Positions 11,021-20,503 of a stretch of 64,000 nt of DNA are shown here, piece after piece. The stretch lies in contig NC_039361.1 in assembly GCF_003573695.1 (NCBI RefSeq), forward strand, positions 85,950,149 to 86,014,148, read 5' to 3'. Source of the stretch: Papaver somniferum. Its lineage: Eukaryota > Streptophyta > Magnoliopsida > Ranunculales > Papaveraceae. Position numbers and translations under genes: made by a program. Below the pieces are notes generated by a model that searched no databases, was not told where the DNA came from, and saw only the letters and a program-made list of their open reading frames with translations. Position 1 is the first letter of the stretch. Each line of letters starts with the position of its first letter.

Positions 11021-11189
11021 TTTGCTCAGACGAGCAATATCAACATAAGAACTGTACGTATGTTCAATCCATGAATCACTGAGCATTCGTCACTCATGAT
11101 CAATTCAACAAAACTCAAGTCAACGACTGACTAATAAAATACATTGCAGACTCCATGTTCGTGAGACATCAATCACGTCACATGGGGGA

Positions 11190-11880
11190 TATCAATTAGG
11201 GTTTGGTCTGGCAGCCTATGACACGTGTGTTCATCCACGATGATAAATTTGAGTAAGTCGTGAAAACGGTTGAAGGAGTTAGCAAAGTAGTGGGTGCATG
11301 ATCAGTCAAGTATCTACACGACATGGAACTGACTTTACCACGATCTCCCATTTTCCCACTCTTTCACTCCAGAAACCGCCACACTTACTGGGATTAATGT
11401 GTTTACTATTCTGAGAATATAAATAAGTCTCTGAATCCATGATTGAAACAGACAACATTGTATACACAGAATTTCTCTAGAAATTACTCTCAATAATTCA
11501 TCAATCTACCAGAACTTATTCGAACTCATCAGTTTACAGAAAACTTGCAGAAACCTTCAACACATCTAAAATCCTTGATCATCACTGATCCCACACAATT
11601 ATAAGATTCCCTCCTACAGATCAACCCATCTTCCTATTTGTGACTGAATTGACTCTGGAACGGCCATTGACTTGGTTTAGGCCGGAGTCCTACAAAATTA
11701 TCTCTCGAATCTAAGCACTCCTTTTGCAGTGCATCTGTATAGGGTTGAACAGTTTGCTCGATTGAGGAATCTCGACAACACGCTCGTATATTCACTTCCC
11801 TAAAAAACAAGAAAATCGTTTTCCCCCATCTACACATATATGTGTATCTCTTGTTTTTATGATTAAAACGAGCCAAAAAT
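11190..11880 (+). repeat. Tat-type LTR fragment with promoter
   Basis: It follows the polypurine tract CACATGGGGGA. The LTR start reads TATCAATTAGGG rather than TG, so the first base pair step is mutated. It shares AGTAGTGGGTG, GACTCTGGAACG or close forms and TCTCTCGAATCTAA with the inverted LTR at 52101-52713. The right end cannot be fixed by eye. It is placed near 11880, where family B-like sequence begins. Confidence 0.65.
11418..11425 (+). promoter_or_regulatory. TATA box of Tat LTR
   Basis: TATAAATA in GAGAATATAAATAAG. The inverted Tat LTR has TATAAATA at 52474-52481 on the minus strand at the corresponding place. Confidence 0.65.
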
Positions 11881-12530
11881 CACTGAATTCGGACATCGCA
11901 TGCAAAAGTTATGTCTAAAACAGTTTAGTGTTGTGATCTATCACAAGTAATCACCGTAACCAGTCCCATCACAAGTATTATAACATGTCCTGGTAATTGG
12001 TATGACCCATCACAAGCAATCACCGTAACTGGTCCTGGTGATTGGTGTGATTGATCCATATGAAGGAGTGTAAAACTGTTTTGCCTATAACTTCTTCGTC
12101 CGAATTCGGAATGACCTCATTCTTTTTGCTTTGGTTTCGTAATTTGAATACCTACAAGGCTAAGGTAATTTCAATACATGATTTTCTGTTGAATATTTAT
12201 GGTGTATTGCCAATTGGATTTATGAGATGTCTGATTTTGGTTTTTATAACCTTAATATTTGATCTCATATGTGTGAACCCTTATGGTTTATGTGGCTTTT
12301 TGATTTTGCGGGATTAAGTTCTAGCCCATGTTGGTAGGCTTTATCAAATGATCATAAGGTGTTCCGATTGAGACTCATATGTAAAAAGTCACAATGTGTT
12401 GAATCAATTTTTGTTTTCATGAGTTGTGTTCAGCATAAAGATATGTGTTTCGGGTTTTCAACTTTTGCTATTGGTACGCATTAGTTAAAACAGATTCAAC
12501 CTTTCTATGGTAAAGGTTTCTTTTGTTGTT
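11881..12530. other. Mixed LTR debris left of element E
   Basis: No gene is seen. It contains GGTAATTGGTATGACC and GGTGATTGGTGTGATTG, the short iterated motif of family B LTRs, and TTCGTCCGAATTCGGAATGA near 12097, a motif shared with the D LTRs. The last bases are a GTT microsatellite that includes the target duplication of E. Confidence 0.5.
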
Positions 12531-12535
12531 GTTGT
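12531..12535. other. Target site duplication of E, left (GTTGT)
   Basis: GTTGT here matches GTTGT at 24085-24089 directly after the last base of the 3' LTR. The left copy sits in a GTT-rich run, so chance agreement is somewhat more likely than usual. Both LTR borders fall exactly on it. Confidence 0.75.
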
Positions 12536-12595
12536 TGTTTGTACCCTATTTAAATAGTGTACGTGCGTGCCGCACAAGCTATTTAATAGCGTCAA

Positions 12596-13130
12596 CCCGT
12601 GGGTTTATTGAGGAAACCCACAGGGCTTATTGAAGAAACCAGACCGGACTTATTGAGGAAGTCCGGAGGTTTATTGAGGAAACCAACCCGTGGATTTATT
12701 GAGGAAACCCACGGGGCTTATTGTGGAAGCCCAGACCGGACTTATTGAGGAAGTCCGGAGGTTTATTGAGGAAACCAACCCATGGGTTTATTGAGGAAAC
12801 CCACAGGGCTTATTGTGGAAGCCCAGACCGGACTTATTGAGGAAGTCCGGAGGTTTATTGAGGAAACCAACCCGTGGGTTTATTGAGGAAACCCACAGGG
12901 CTTATTGTGGAAGCCCAGACCGGACTTATTGAGGAAGTCCGGAGATTTATTGAGGAAACCAACCCATGGGTTTATTGAGGAAACCCACGGGGTTTATTGT
13001 GGAAGCCCATACCGGACTTATTGAGGAAGTCCGGAGGTTTATTGAGGAAACCCACAGGGCTTATTGTGGAATCCCATACCGGACTTATTGAGGAAGTCTG
13101 GAGATTTATTGAGGAAACCAACCCTTATTG
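12596..13130 (+). repeat. Hairpin array, 92-bp unit with four hairpins
   Basis: Each 92-bp unit has four inverted repeats in a row, all with loop ATTGAGG or ATTGTGG. The stems are CCCGTGGGTTT/AAACCCACGGG (perfect in some copies), GGGCTT/AAGCCC, CCGGACTT/AAGTCCGG and GGTTT/AAACC. An example is 12644-12666: 8-bp stem, 7-base loop. About six units are present, the last ones decayed. The four stems differ completely in sequence while the loop hardly changes. Related arrays lie at 16700-16879 and 22924-23460. Confidence 0.9.
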
Positions 13131-13223
13131 AGGAAACCCACATGGCTTAATATAGAAGCCCAGTCTAGCTTGTTATAGAAGCCCAAATGACTTATTGTGG
13201 AAGACATTTTGAGATATACACAA

Positions 13224-13420
13224 ATCTTGGAAGTAGACAAGGATCTTCCAAGATAGTTATCAAATCTTGAAGAGATAAATATGCATCTTTCAAGATAAAT
13301 ATAAATATTGTGGGGATATAAACAAATCTTGGGAAGATAATATGGATGTACCAAGATATATTCAAATCTTGTCAAGATATACAAAGATCTTTCAATATAA
13401 ACAGGGATCTTCAAGGATAA
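13224..13420 (+). repeat. Second hairpin series, ATCTT...AAGAT type
   Basis: A series of hairpins downstream of the first array. At 13224-13254 the arms are ATCTTGGAAG and CTTCCAAGAT, a perfect 10-bp stem. The next hairpin uses ATCTTGAA(A)G and CTTTCAAGAT. In the 3' LTR (23598-23631) this second one is also a perfect 10-bp stem. Neighbouring hairpins thus differ by paired changes. A further palindrome, GTAGTTATTTTGGATAACTAC, lies near 13434. Confidence 0.8.
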
Positions 13421-13494
13421 GTATAAATCTAGGTAGTTATTTTGGATAACTACAAATCTAGGGTTATTATGGAACTAGATTAGGGTTTTTTGCC

Positions 13495-13502
13495 TATAAA
13501 TA
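13495..13502 (+). promoter_or_regulatory. TATA box of E 5' LTR
   Basis: TATAAATA in TTTTTTGCCTATAAATAAAG. The matching site in the 3' LTR is 23830-23837. About 250 bases remain to the LTR end for R and U5. Confidence 0.75.
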
Positions 13503-13750
13503 AAGGCCAAAAATCCAACTCAAAACACATGGAATTCTAGGTTTGCTAACCTTTCAAGAATTATTGTAATCATCATATCAATAAAATCTCTTCCTATGGG
13601 ATTCCATCCGTGGACTAGGCATCAATCGCCGAACCACGTTAAATTTGTTGTCTCCTTTTACTTTTCTCCAAATTTTTTTCCAACCCTAATTTTACATCAT
13701 CAACATCAATCATCGTGTTCTGTGCGTAGAATTTATTTTGGGTACAAACA

Positions 13751-13770
13751 TTGGTGCCGACTAAGGGGGT
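13751..13770 (+). other. Primer binding site of E
   Basis: TTGGTGCCGACTAAGGGGG starts at the first base after the LTR. It resembles the TGGYGCCG-type primer sites of Ty3/gypsy elements rather than the copia TGGTATCAGAGC. I do not name the tRNA. Confidence 0.7.
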
Positions 13771-14149
13771 TCGAGTGAAAGAATCGTGTTTTATCATTGA
13801 CAGAAGTGAGGAAGAAATATGCACGAAATTCCAAGCAAATTTCAGCAAAAAAAAAAAGAAAAAAAAATATAGGGTTCACCCGTAAGTGTTACGAACAAGA
13901 AAGTGTTGCAAACAGTTGCAGAAACTGTTGGGAAAGCTGTAGCAAAAGAGTTGTGATACGTAGAAACTGTAACAGATATAGAAGTTACTGAAACTGTTGC
14001 GAAGAGATAATGTCATCCAACCTCCCGTACAGCTCCAGATCCAACGAACTAGAATCGTCAGATTCAGCAGATCTCATCCGAACGATCTGTCCAACATCGG
14101 TCCAACTTTAGATTCAACGTACCGGATCAACAGAGTTCATCCATTCCGG
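13771..14149 (+). other. E leader, non-coding
   Basis: A-rich stretch near 13847-13868, then unremarkable sequence. I see no gene and no clear repeat. Confidence 0.4.
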
Positions 14150-14775
14150 AGCTGACATGTGTGCATCGATCCAACTAGCTTCCATGTCAGCAGAGACAGC
14201 CCAGTCAGCTCTGTCATGTCATCCAAATGACCTAATCATCTCTTGCGTTGTCAGCATTGTGTCCACTCAGCACTGCCACATAAGCAGGTTGCCACGTCAT
14301 CGATTCGTTGCCATGTTAGAATTGTTCGAGTGCCATGCCATCGCAGCGTCACTTCCACGTCAGCACTTTCGGTGCCTCGTCAGCTGTCTACGTCAGCATG
14401 CTAGTGACACGTCATCCGCGGTGCCACGTCATCATATGTCCGCGTCGACTTCTGTCATGTCAACGATAAGATTTTAATCGATGGATGCCACGTCAGCACA
14501 TAGTCAGCAGTATCGCGCCATGTAGGCAGGGTCAAGCCATGTCAGCATATTCGAGGTGCCACGTCAACAAAGTGACATGCCAGCAGGTATCCGATCAGCA
14601 ACATTGTGTTACCACGTAAGCATATTGTTTTCTGCCACGTCAGCAAGCTATCAGTTAGCTGAGACACATCACCATCCAGCGGATGACATGTCAGCAGTGA
14701 TTGCTTTGTCATCAATGCCACACCAGCACAGTTATCCTTGTCAGCATTGCCACGTCTGCAATAACACGCGCACTT
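14150..14775 (+). promoter_or_regulatory. Cluster of CCACGTCAGCA-type motifs
   Basis: Variants of GCCACGTCAGCA (also CCATGTCAGCA, CCACGTCATC, CCACGTAAGCA) recur many times in about 620 bp at irregular spacing. The core TGACGTGG on the other strand is an ACGT element of the kind bound by plant bZIP factors. It could be a regulatory cluster, a decayed minisatellite, or both. A second partial copy is at 20505-20995. Confidence 0.6.
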
Positions 14776-16638
14776 CGTTCAAATCTTGTTTCGTCAGTAA
14801 CTTCTTCGTTTTAAGTCTGAGTTGAGTGATTTTTGGCTCGTTAAAATCGTCTTTCGATTAACTACAACATGGAAGCAAAAATTTCTGTGTTCGATAAACT
14901 TTTATGTGCACTTGGGGCAATAACATGATCGAGTCCGAGGGTCGTGGATAGCGACATAATCGATTTCGAGGTTCGTGATCAGCGGCATGATCGAGTGCGA
15001 GATGAGGATTTCCTAGACCCTTCAATATTTAGCCTTGCATCACATCGCAAGCACATAAAGCCTCACCTTGCACGTGAGCACATAAGTCTTGCTCTTATCG
15101 CAAGCATAAAATATCGCGTTGCACGCGAGTATGAAAGACTTGCACCTTGGAAAGCATAAAGTCTCGTCTCAACCAAGAGCCAAATGCCCGATATTGGTCC
15201 AAAGACTCGTACTTAACATAAGCAACAACCAGCGCTTCAGCCTTGTTACGTTGCGAGCAAAAATCCTTGCCCCATCCACAAGCACACACTACATTCCTTT
15301 CAAGATTAGACTAGCTCTCGAGCATCACAAGTCTACCACGTGGCAAAAAGTATCGTCTGGCACGTGAGCAAATTTTATTGCAGGTTATTACAGTTGGGGG
15401 CGTCTTTGTAATGCCTCTATTCACGCTTGAGGGAGATTCCAAAAGGAAAAATCACGATGGAACCAGAAATAATATGGCAACGGAAAAGATACCCGATCAT
15501 AAGCCCAGAGCCGTCTAGCAAGTGAGGAACGTATATAATAGATCTAATTCCTGCTTTACATGGGAGCGTCTTTTCAATTAGAGAATATTTCTACAGATAT
15601 TGTGGGCGGCTAAAGTGTCCCCGAGCATGCAATCAAAATCAAATTATTTAAAGAAGTCGAACAATAGAAGACATCTTTTTCATTATCAAGGCAAGTAATG
15701 GGGGCGGCTAAGGTTGAAGGAACGAACACCTGGGAGGTAAGTCCTCACCGATTCTTATATTACAAATCAAGTTTATAGTCACAATTTAGGGCACTTTCGC
15801 ATGTATTTGTTAAAGAAATACTTGCATTGTTTTTCTGTTAAAGAGAAAAAACAAAAACGAAGCGTTTTGCTTGTCAAGGAAATAGTTGCAATGTTTTTCT
15901 AGAAAAGAGAAAAACAAAGACAAAATGTTTTAACAGAAGTACTTCAAGAATAAGAGTAAAATATTTCAATAAAAGATGAAGCAAAAGGAAATATATGACA
16001 AAAAGTTATAGCCGGTCAACCTGTACACTGGAGATTGTTCTATGCCAGTATGAGAAAATGTAGGCAATCACTGTGCCTAACAAGTTACGGAAGCATTCTG
16101 CATTCGAGTGAAATATGGAAATATCTTACCAAAGAGATGGAGCAAAACGTGCCAAAGCAAGACCGAAGTAGCTGGGCAATTAATGTGCCCGGTTAGCTAT
16201 TGGTGGTACCTGCATTCGAACAAGTGGAAAATAAATAAATAAAATGCTATTCTATGAAAGATAAACAACAAAGTGGCTGGTCACTAACTCTAGGTCAAAA
16301 TAAGGAAGTGCTAACAGAGAGTACATCTTCACGTCAAGCCTCATATGCCGGTACGTGCGTAAATTTACATAAGAAATTTTTTAGTACATTATTGGTACTT
16401 TGAACGTGTTTCCAGTGTACTAGGTACCTGCAGTATGAGGGTGCATGGAAATCTTAAAGTATAATTGATGTATTTAGAAATGTTGACATAAACCCTTGCG
16501 CACTCCGAAAAGTTAGCAACGCTAAATTCGCGCAAGATGATCATAAAAGTAACAGGGTCATCGTAGGCACACTACGACGGACATTCGGGATTATACTCTT
16601 CTTAATTCTTCAACAAGTTGAGAATTAAGTGGGGGCGA
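14776..16638 (+). other. E internal region, non-coding, with polypurine tract
   Basis: No supported gene. Near 14985-15170 short motifs recur (TTGCACGTGAGCACATAA, CTTGCACGCGAG-like). Later parts include the doublet TTGTTAAAG or GTTTTTCTAGAAAAGAG near 15830-15910. The stretch ends in GAATTAAGTGGGGGCGA (16622-16638), the polypurine tract in front of the LTR fragment at 16639. The same region recurs at 20504-22863. Confidence 0.65.
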
Positions 16639-16879
16639 TGTTTCTACCCTATTTAAATAGTGTACGTGCGTTCCGCACAAACTATTTAATAGCGTCAACA
16701 CGTGGGTTTATTGAGGAAACCCACATGGCTTATTGAAGAATCCCAAACCAGACTTATTGAGGAAGTCCGGAGGTTTATTGAGGAAACCAACCCGTGGGTT
16801 CATTGAGGAAACCCCCAGGGCTTATTGTGGAAGCCCAGACCGGACTTATTGAGGAAGTCCGGAGGTTTATTGAGGAAAG
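16639..16879 (+). repeat. First 241 bp of an E LTR, truncated
   Basis: Starts TGTTTCTACCC after the polypurine tract and contains about two units of the hairpin array. It stops at about 16879 inside the array, where copia family A internal sequence begins in the other orientation. Confidence 0.85.
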
Positions 16880-17380
16880 TCTAATTGTATCACAACTTCA
16901 ACAATAATACTATGGTGATATGTATCACTCCCCCTTAGTCAATACTCCATCTCACATGGAAACCACTCCCCCTTACACAATGATCCGAAAACCATATGTA
17001 TTTGTAGTGTGAACTACATATTAATTCTCCCCCTTTTTGTCAATAAAATTGGCAAAGGTACAAGAACGGGATCATAATGAAATTTCCGTAAGAGACATTT
17101 CATGACTAAAAGAAAAAATACATACCATCTAATTTATATGCAATCATATAGCCGAAGCTAATAGCATTCATCAAGGAGTTTAAAGACACAAGATAACCCC
17201 TTTAAGATTCCATAGCCACACACCCCTCAAGATATGACCATTAAGCACAAGTTCAAAAGAACTCTCGCCCATTTGATGTCCTTCCCAAGGGAACAACAAG
17301 AGCGACCTTAATTTCAAAATAAAAGAAGGATTTTTATTGGGCACCAAAAACCATGAGAATGATTTTCTATATCCAAAAAC
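16880..17380 (-). other. Copia body, 3' non-coding part
   Basis: No gene. It contains CACTCCCCCTTAGTCAATAC and TCCCCCTTTTTGTCAATAAA, which recur at 58528 and 58631 in the complete element. These C-rich blocks lie towards the missing polypurine tract. Confidence 0.6.
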
Positions 17381-17389
17381 TTAATCAAA

Positions 17390-17850
17390 TTAATCACAAG
17401 TAAACCCATGATTAATTTAATCGGAATACGCAATCAAATTAAACACAAAAGTGATCAACTTAATTGATTATGCTCGACATAAGAGAACTTACGGAGCATG
17501 CGACTAACATAACCATTAGAAAATGAATAAGATAGTCGTTCATATACTCAACATAAGAGGAATCTTACGGAGTATGAAAATACTCAACTAGATTAATTAC
17601 AAGAGAACCCATAATTAATCTAATTGGAATACACAACCAAACTAATTACAAAAGTAATCAATTTAATTGTCATTTGTTTTGCTCGACATAAAAAGACTTA
17701 TGGAGCAATAACTAAATAACCAAACAAGATGATTAATTTAGTTCAAGAATGCTCAACATAAAGTACCTTACGGAACAACCAACAAAGCTAATCAAAAATT
17801 AATCAACTTGGTTGTATTGTGCTCAACAGAAGACACATTACGGAGCCTCA
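17390..17850 (-). repeat. Second hairpin array, CTC-GACATAAG...CTTACG-GAG type
   Basis: Five related inverted repeats, 65-140 bases apart. The outer arms are ATGCTC/GAGCAT (17470-17499), ATACTC/GAGTAT (17544-17575) and TTGCTC/GAGCAA (17679-17708), all perfectly paired although their sequences differ. Two more near 17749 and 17819 are imperfect. The inner arms TAAG/CTTA also pair in most. The complete family A element has only one such motif, near 59100-59128. Confidence 0.8.
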
Positions 17851-18354
17851 CAGTATTACATAAAATATGGATCAGTGAAGATCAATACTGTGGAATACAC
17901 AAGGATTCATTCTATCTTCCATCACTATTTTCATAACGATATTTAATAGACATAATCCTTGAACACAAAAGATTTTAACCTATCTTCCATCAAAGAATTG
18001 ACAATATAGGCTTAACTTTTGTATATGTCAAAAGTCTATTCATCCTTAAATCAATACATGAATACCGATCATGAACGACTTTACTTTTGACAAAATATAG
18101 GACAACATAGTTCACGGACGTAAACACCAATATCCCATAACAAATTGCAATATGACAAATCATAAAGATTAAATACTACAAACCATCATCCTCCAAATAT
18201 TTTTAGAATTTAAACCAAATAAACCTAAAAACCAAGAAGATGAAAATAATAGCTATGTGTAGTTGCAATCATTGCTATTCGAGGCACTAGTTATTCTTCC
18301 AACTAAACCAAAAAGAAGAATTACTAGGCAACAAACAAACTTCTATGATGCATT
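17851..18354 (-). other. Copia body, non-coding spacer
   Basis: AT-rich, with CACAGTATTACATAAAATAT and the block ATGGATCAGTGAAGATCAAT shared with 59129-59170. No gene is seen. Confidence 0.5.
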
Positions 18355-18684
18355 TCACTTACTTTGAAAATTCTTCTCATATTCCATATATTCATCAAGC
18401 TCATCTTCGATTATATCAATCCTAGATTCAAGATTATCCACCTTTTCTTCAAGTCTCTTGGAGGAAGCTTCAAGTTCACTTTTCAGGGCACGTACTTGAT
18501 CCAAGATAAGATTCATGGTTAAAGAGAGCTTATCAAATTGTGAGACTGAAGGATTCTCATCATACAATGAGATACGCTTGTCATAACACGTCTCGTTATT
18601 GGAAGAATCAAAACGAATCTTCTTAGAGGGAAACCGAACACTCCATGCATCACTTTCTTTGCTTAAAAGACTAGAGGAGGACAT
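18355..18684 (-). CDS. Small acidic coiled-coil protein of copia family A (E copy)
   Basis: About 110 residues starting MSSSSLLSKESD. An upstream in-frame ATG at 18711 is possible. The C-terminal half is a heptad-like stretch: LILDQVRALKSELEASS, then RLEEKVDNLESRIDIIEDEL and a final EYEKNF. The complete family A element has an ORF in the same position (59629-60057) with the same style of C-terminal coiled coil, and family B has a similar small ORF at 24845-25144. It lies between gag and the 3' LTR, where other copia lineages can carry an extra gene. The frame is intact. The function is unknown to me. Confidence 0.6.
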   Translation of the reverse strand: MSSSSLLSKESDAWSVRFPSKKIRFDSSNNETCYDKRISLYDENPSVSQFDKLSLTMNLILDQVRALKSELEASSKRLEEKVDNLESRIDIIEDELDEYMEYEKNFQSK

Positions 18685-18961
18685 GATAGAGAAGATAAAT
18701 GAAATGATCATCTAGAAGAGGATAAACTTCATTTTAAAATAATGAAGATGAAGAGTTTCCTAAAACGACCTTTTACCAAACCCTAACAGAATTAGGTTAT
18801 CGCCAGAAAAAGTCTTTTAAAGAGTCAGAAACCGTACATGAACAATAACGGTACAATGAAAGCCAAAAATAGAGAATTAACATACACATTCCAACACAAC
18901 CCTCTCAAAAATCATGATTCTTGCCTAAGAGGGATAGACGAAAGAATCATGAATAACAAGA

Positions 18962-20436
18962 TTAAAAATCATAATCAATCCAATCCAATATAGTACTGGG
19001 ATATGTCTCGTGAGGGGAGGAATTATTTGTTAATCCAAGTTTTTGCTTATTCCTTAGAAAAGAAGAGTTATGCACATCATTCTTTTCCCTTTTAATCACA
19101 GTTTTGAAGAACTTGATTGTTGATTTGCTCAAATCCTGCACCGTTCTAGAAATCACTTTTTGAGGGGAAAAGGATTTCATAGGAGATTTCTTCTTCTTCT
19201 TCTGCACACAGCGTTTAGCAGAGCAAGATTTCTTTTGATCATTCGTGCAAAGATGATCCTGATTTTTACACAAGGAAACCGAGAGTTTTGGTAGCATTTT
19301 GTGTTTTTCTGTATCACCCTTGTTGTCAAGATGACTGGAGAGTGATACATAATCGGGTGACATTTTCTGACACGGCTTACGTGACATAGTCGGAGTTATT
19401 CGACATGTCGTATAAGAATCACGATTGTGATTTTCAGCAAAGAGATTAAGAGAACAATCACAGATTTCATTCTCAGGACAATAATCAAGAGTATTCATCC
19501 ATGCTTTAGTTATCTTATTCACCTTAGTATCTGGACCATTGGAAGTATGCATACTTTTACAGCACACGAGACCAGTTTCGCTAGTACAGTTTCCCTGAAC
19601 TCTCTTATCCCCTTTTTTGATTGATTGAACCTCTTTTTGAGACTTTCTTTTACTTCGTCTAAGAATTTTCTTAAGCTGTTGTATAAACCGAGACAACATA
19701 GAAATAAAGCCATTCTCATTTTTCTTATCAATCAATTTAGGACGGTGAGATTTTCCATCAGGAGTAGTAACATGATTGCTAGACACGTGATGTTTATCTC
19801 TTGATTTAAGTTCACGATCGAAAATTTTAAGCTTCCCAACAAGCGTATTTCGCGAAAGAGTATCAAGGTTATTTCCCTCAATGATGACATGTTTTTTAGA
19901 TTCGTATTCAGATGGCTGCGGTCTGAGAATCTTCATCACAATTTCCCTTTCAGGAATAGTCCTACCCAATGCACATGATGCATTAACAATTTCAGACATT
20001 TTGTGATAAAATTCATCAAATGACTCTTTTTCTGCCATATGAATGTTTTCCCATTCAGAGTTAAGGTTTTGAAGCCTAGCTTCTTTTTCGCTGGTGTTAC
20101 CTTCAAATACAGTTTCTAAAGTATCCCAAGCATCTTTAGACGTGGAGCATGAAGCCACATGGTGTCAAAGATCTGGGGTGATGGCATGCATGATGGCATT
20201 CAAACCGTCGGAGTTTTGCTTTGCAGCAAGTGACTCAACAGCAGTATATGTACCGAAGTTTTTAGGCATGGTAGCATTTTCAACTATAACGACGGGAACC
20301 TCATAGCCATTAACAACATAAACCCATGATTGGAAATCATGCGATTGAAGAAAAGTACGCATAGAAATTTTCCACCGTAGGTAGTTTGAGCCATCGAAGA
20401 CTGGTGGTACTTTACTGAGATAGCACAACTGTCCAT
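18962..20436 (-). pseudogene. gag: Copia family A gag, E copy
   Basis: A gag-only protein of about 490 residues. The ATG of the family is present at 20434-20436, but the frame shifts right after it, so the PPVFDGSNYLRWK segment is read in another frame. A TGA lies in front of HHVASCSTSKDAWD (near 20160). Downstream the frame stays open for 398 residues and includes KDAWDTLETVFEGN, KEARLQNLNSEWENI, SFDEFYHKMSEIV and GNNLDTLSRNTLVGKL, the usual gag body. A very basic C-terminal region (KKILRRSKRKSQ, KKKKKSP) ends in ILDWIDYDF. No protease or reverse transcriptase follows. The gag style suggests a SIRE/Maximus-like copia lineage, but this is an impression. Confidence 0.8.
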
Positions 20437-20503
20437 AGATTCAGATCGCTACAAACACAAACTTGTAAGGTCTTGAACGTGTTTGCCTGCTATGATAACA
20501 ATT

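Larger units (their letters stand above)
9337..11189 (+). other. Repeat-rich non-coding stretch, probably 3' UTR of another Tat copy
   Basis: No coding sequence is seen. It holds a duplicated block of about 190-200 bp and a minisatellite of about 65 bp (listed separately). It ends in CACATGGGGGA, a polypurine tract like the one at 9164, followed by an LTR-like start. I infer that it is the 3' UTR of a second, related Tat element joined to the first LTR fragment. Confidence 0.5.
12536..13750 (+). repeat. 5' LTR of E (1215 bp)
   Basis: It starts TGTTTGTACCCTATTTAAAT and ends GGGTACAAACA, so its two ends are an 11-base inverted repeat. The other LTR is 22864-24084 (1221 bp). It contains two hairpin arrays upstream of the TATA box, placing them in U3. 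Confidence 0.92.
16880..20503 (-). mobile_element. Non-autonomous copia body without LTRs, inside E
   Basis: It corresponds to the internal region of the complete family A element (about 58487-61725), in minus orientation. It has gag at the right, a coiled-coil ORF, then non-coding sequence. Both LTRs are missing. The right junction falls at the LTR border: GCTATGATAACAATTG keeps a decayed primer site, then E sequence starts with TTCGAGTGCC. The undisturbed E internal copy has AATTGTTCGAG at that point (14320-14330), so AATTG is shared by both partners. This suggests joining at a short homology. Confidence 0.85.

Noticed and set aside
12596..13130. CRISPR-like array
   Set aside because: Regular short palindromes are present, but there are no unique spacers and no cas genes, and the array lies in a plant LTR.
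14157..14825. Open frames in the CCACGTCAGCA cluster
   Set aside because: The repeated motif itself generates them, and the two copies in E do not keep the same frame.
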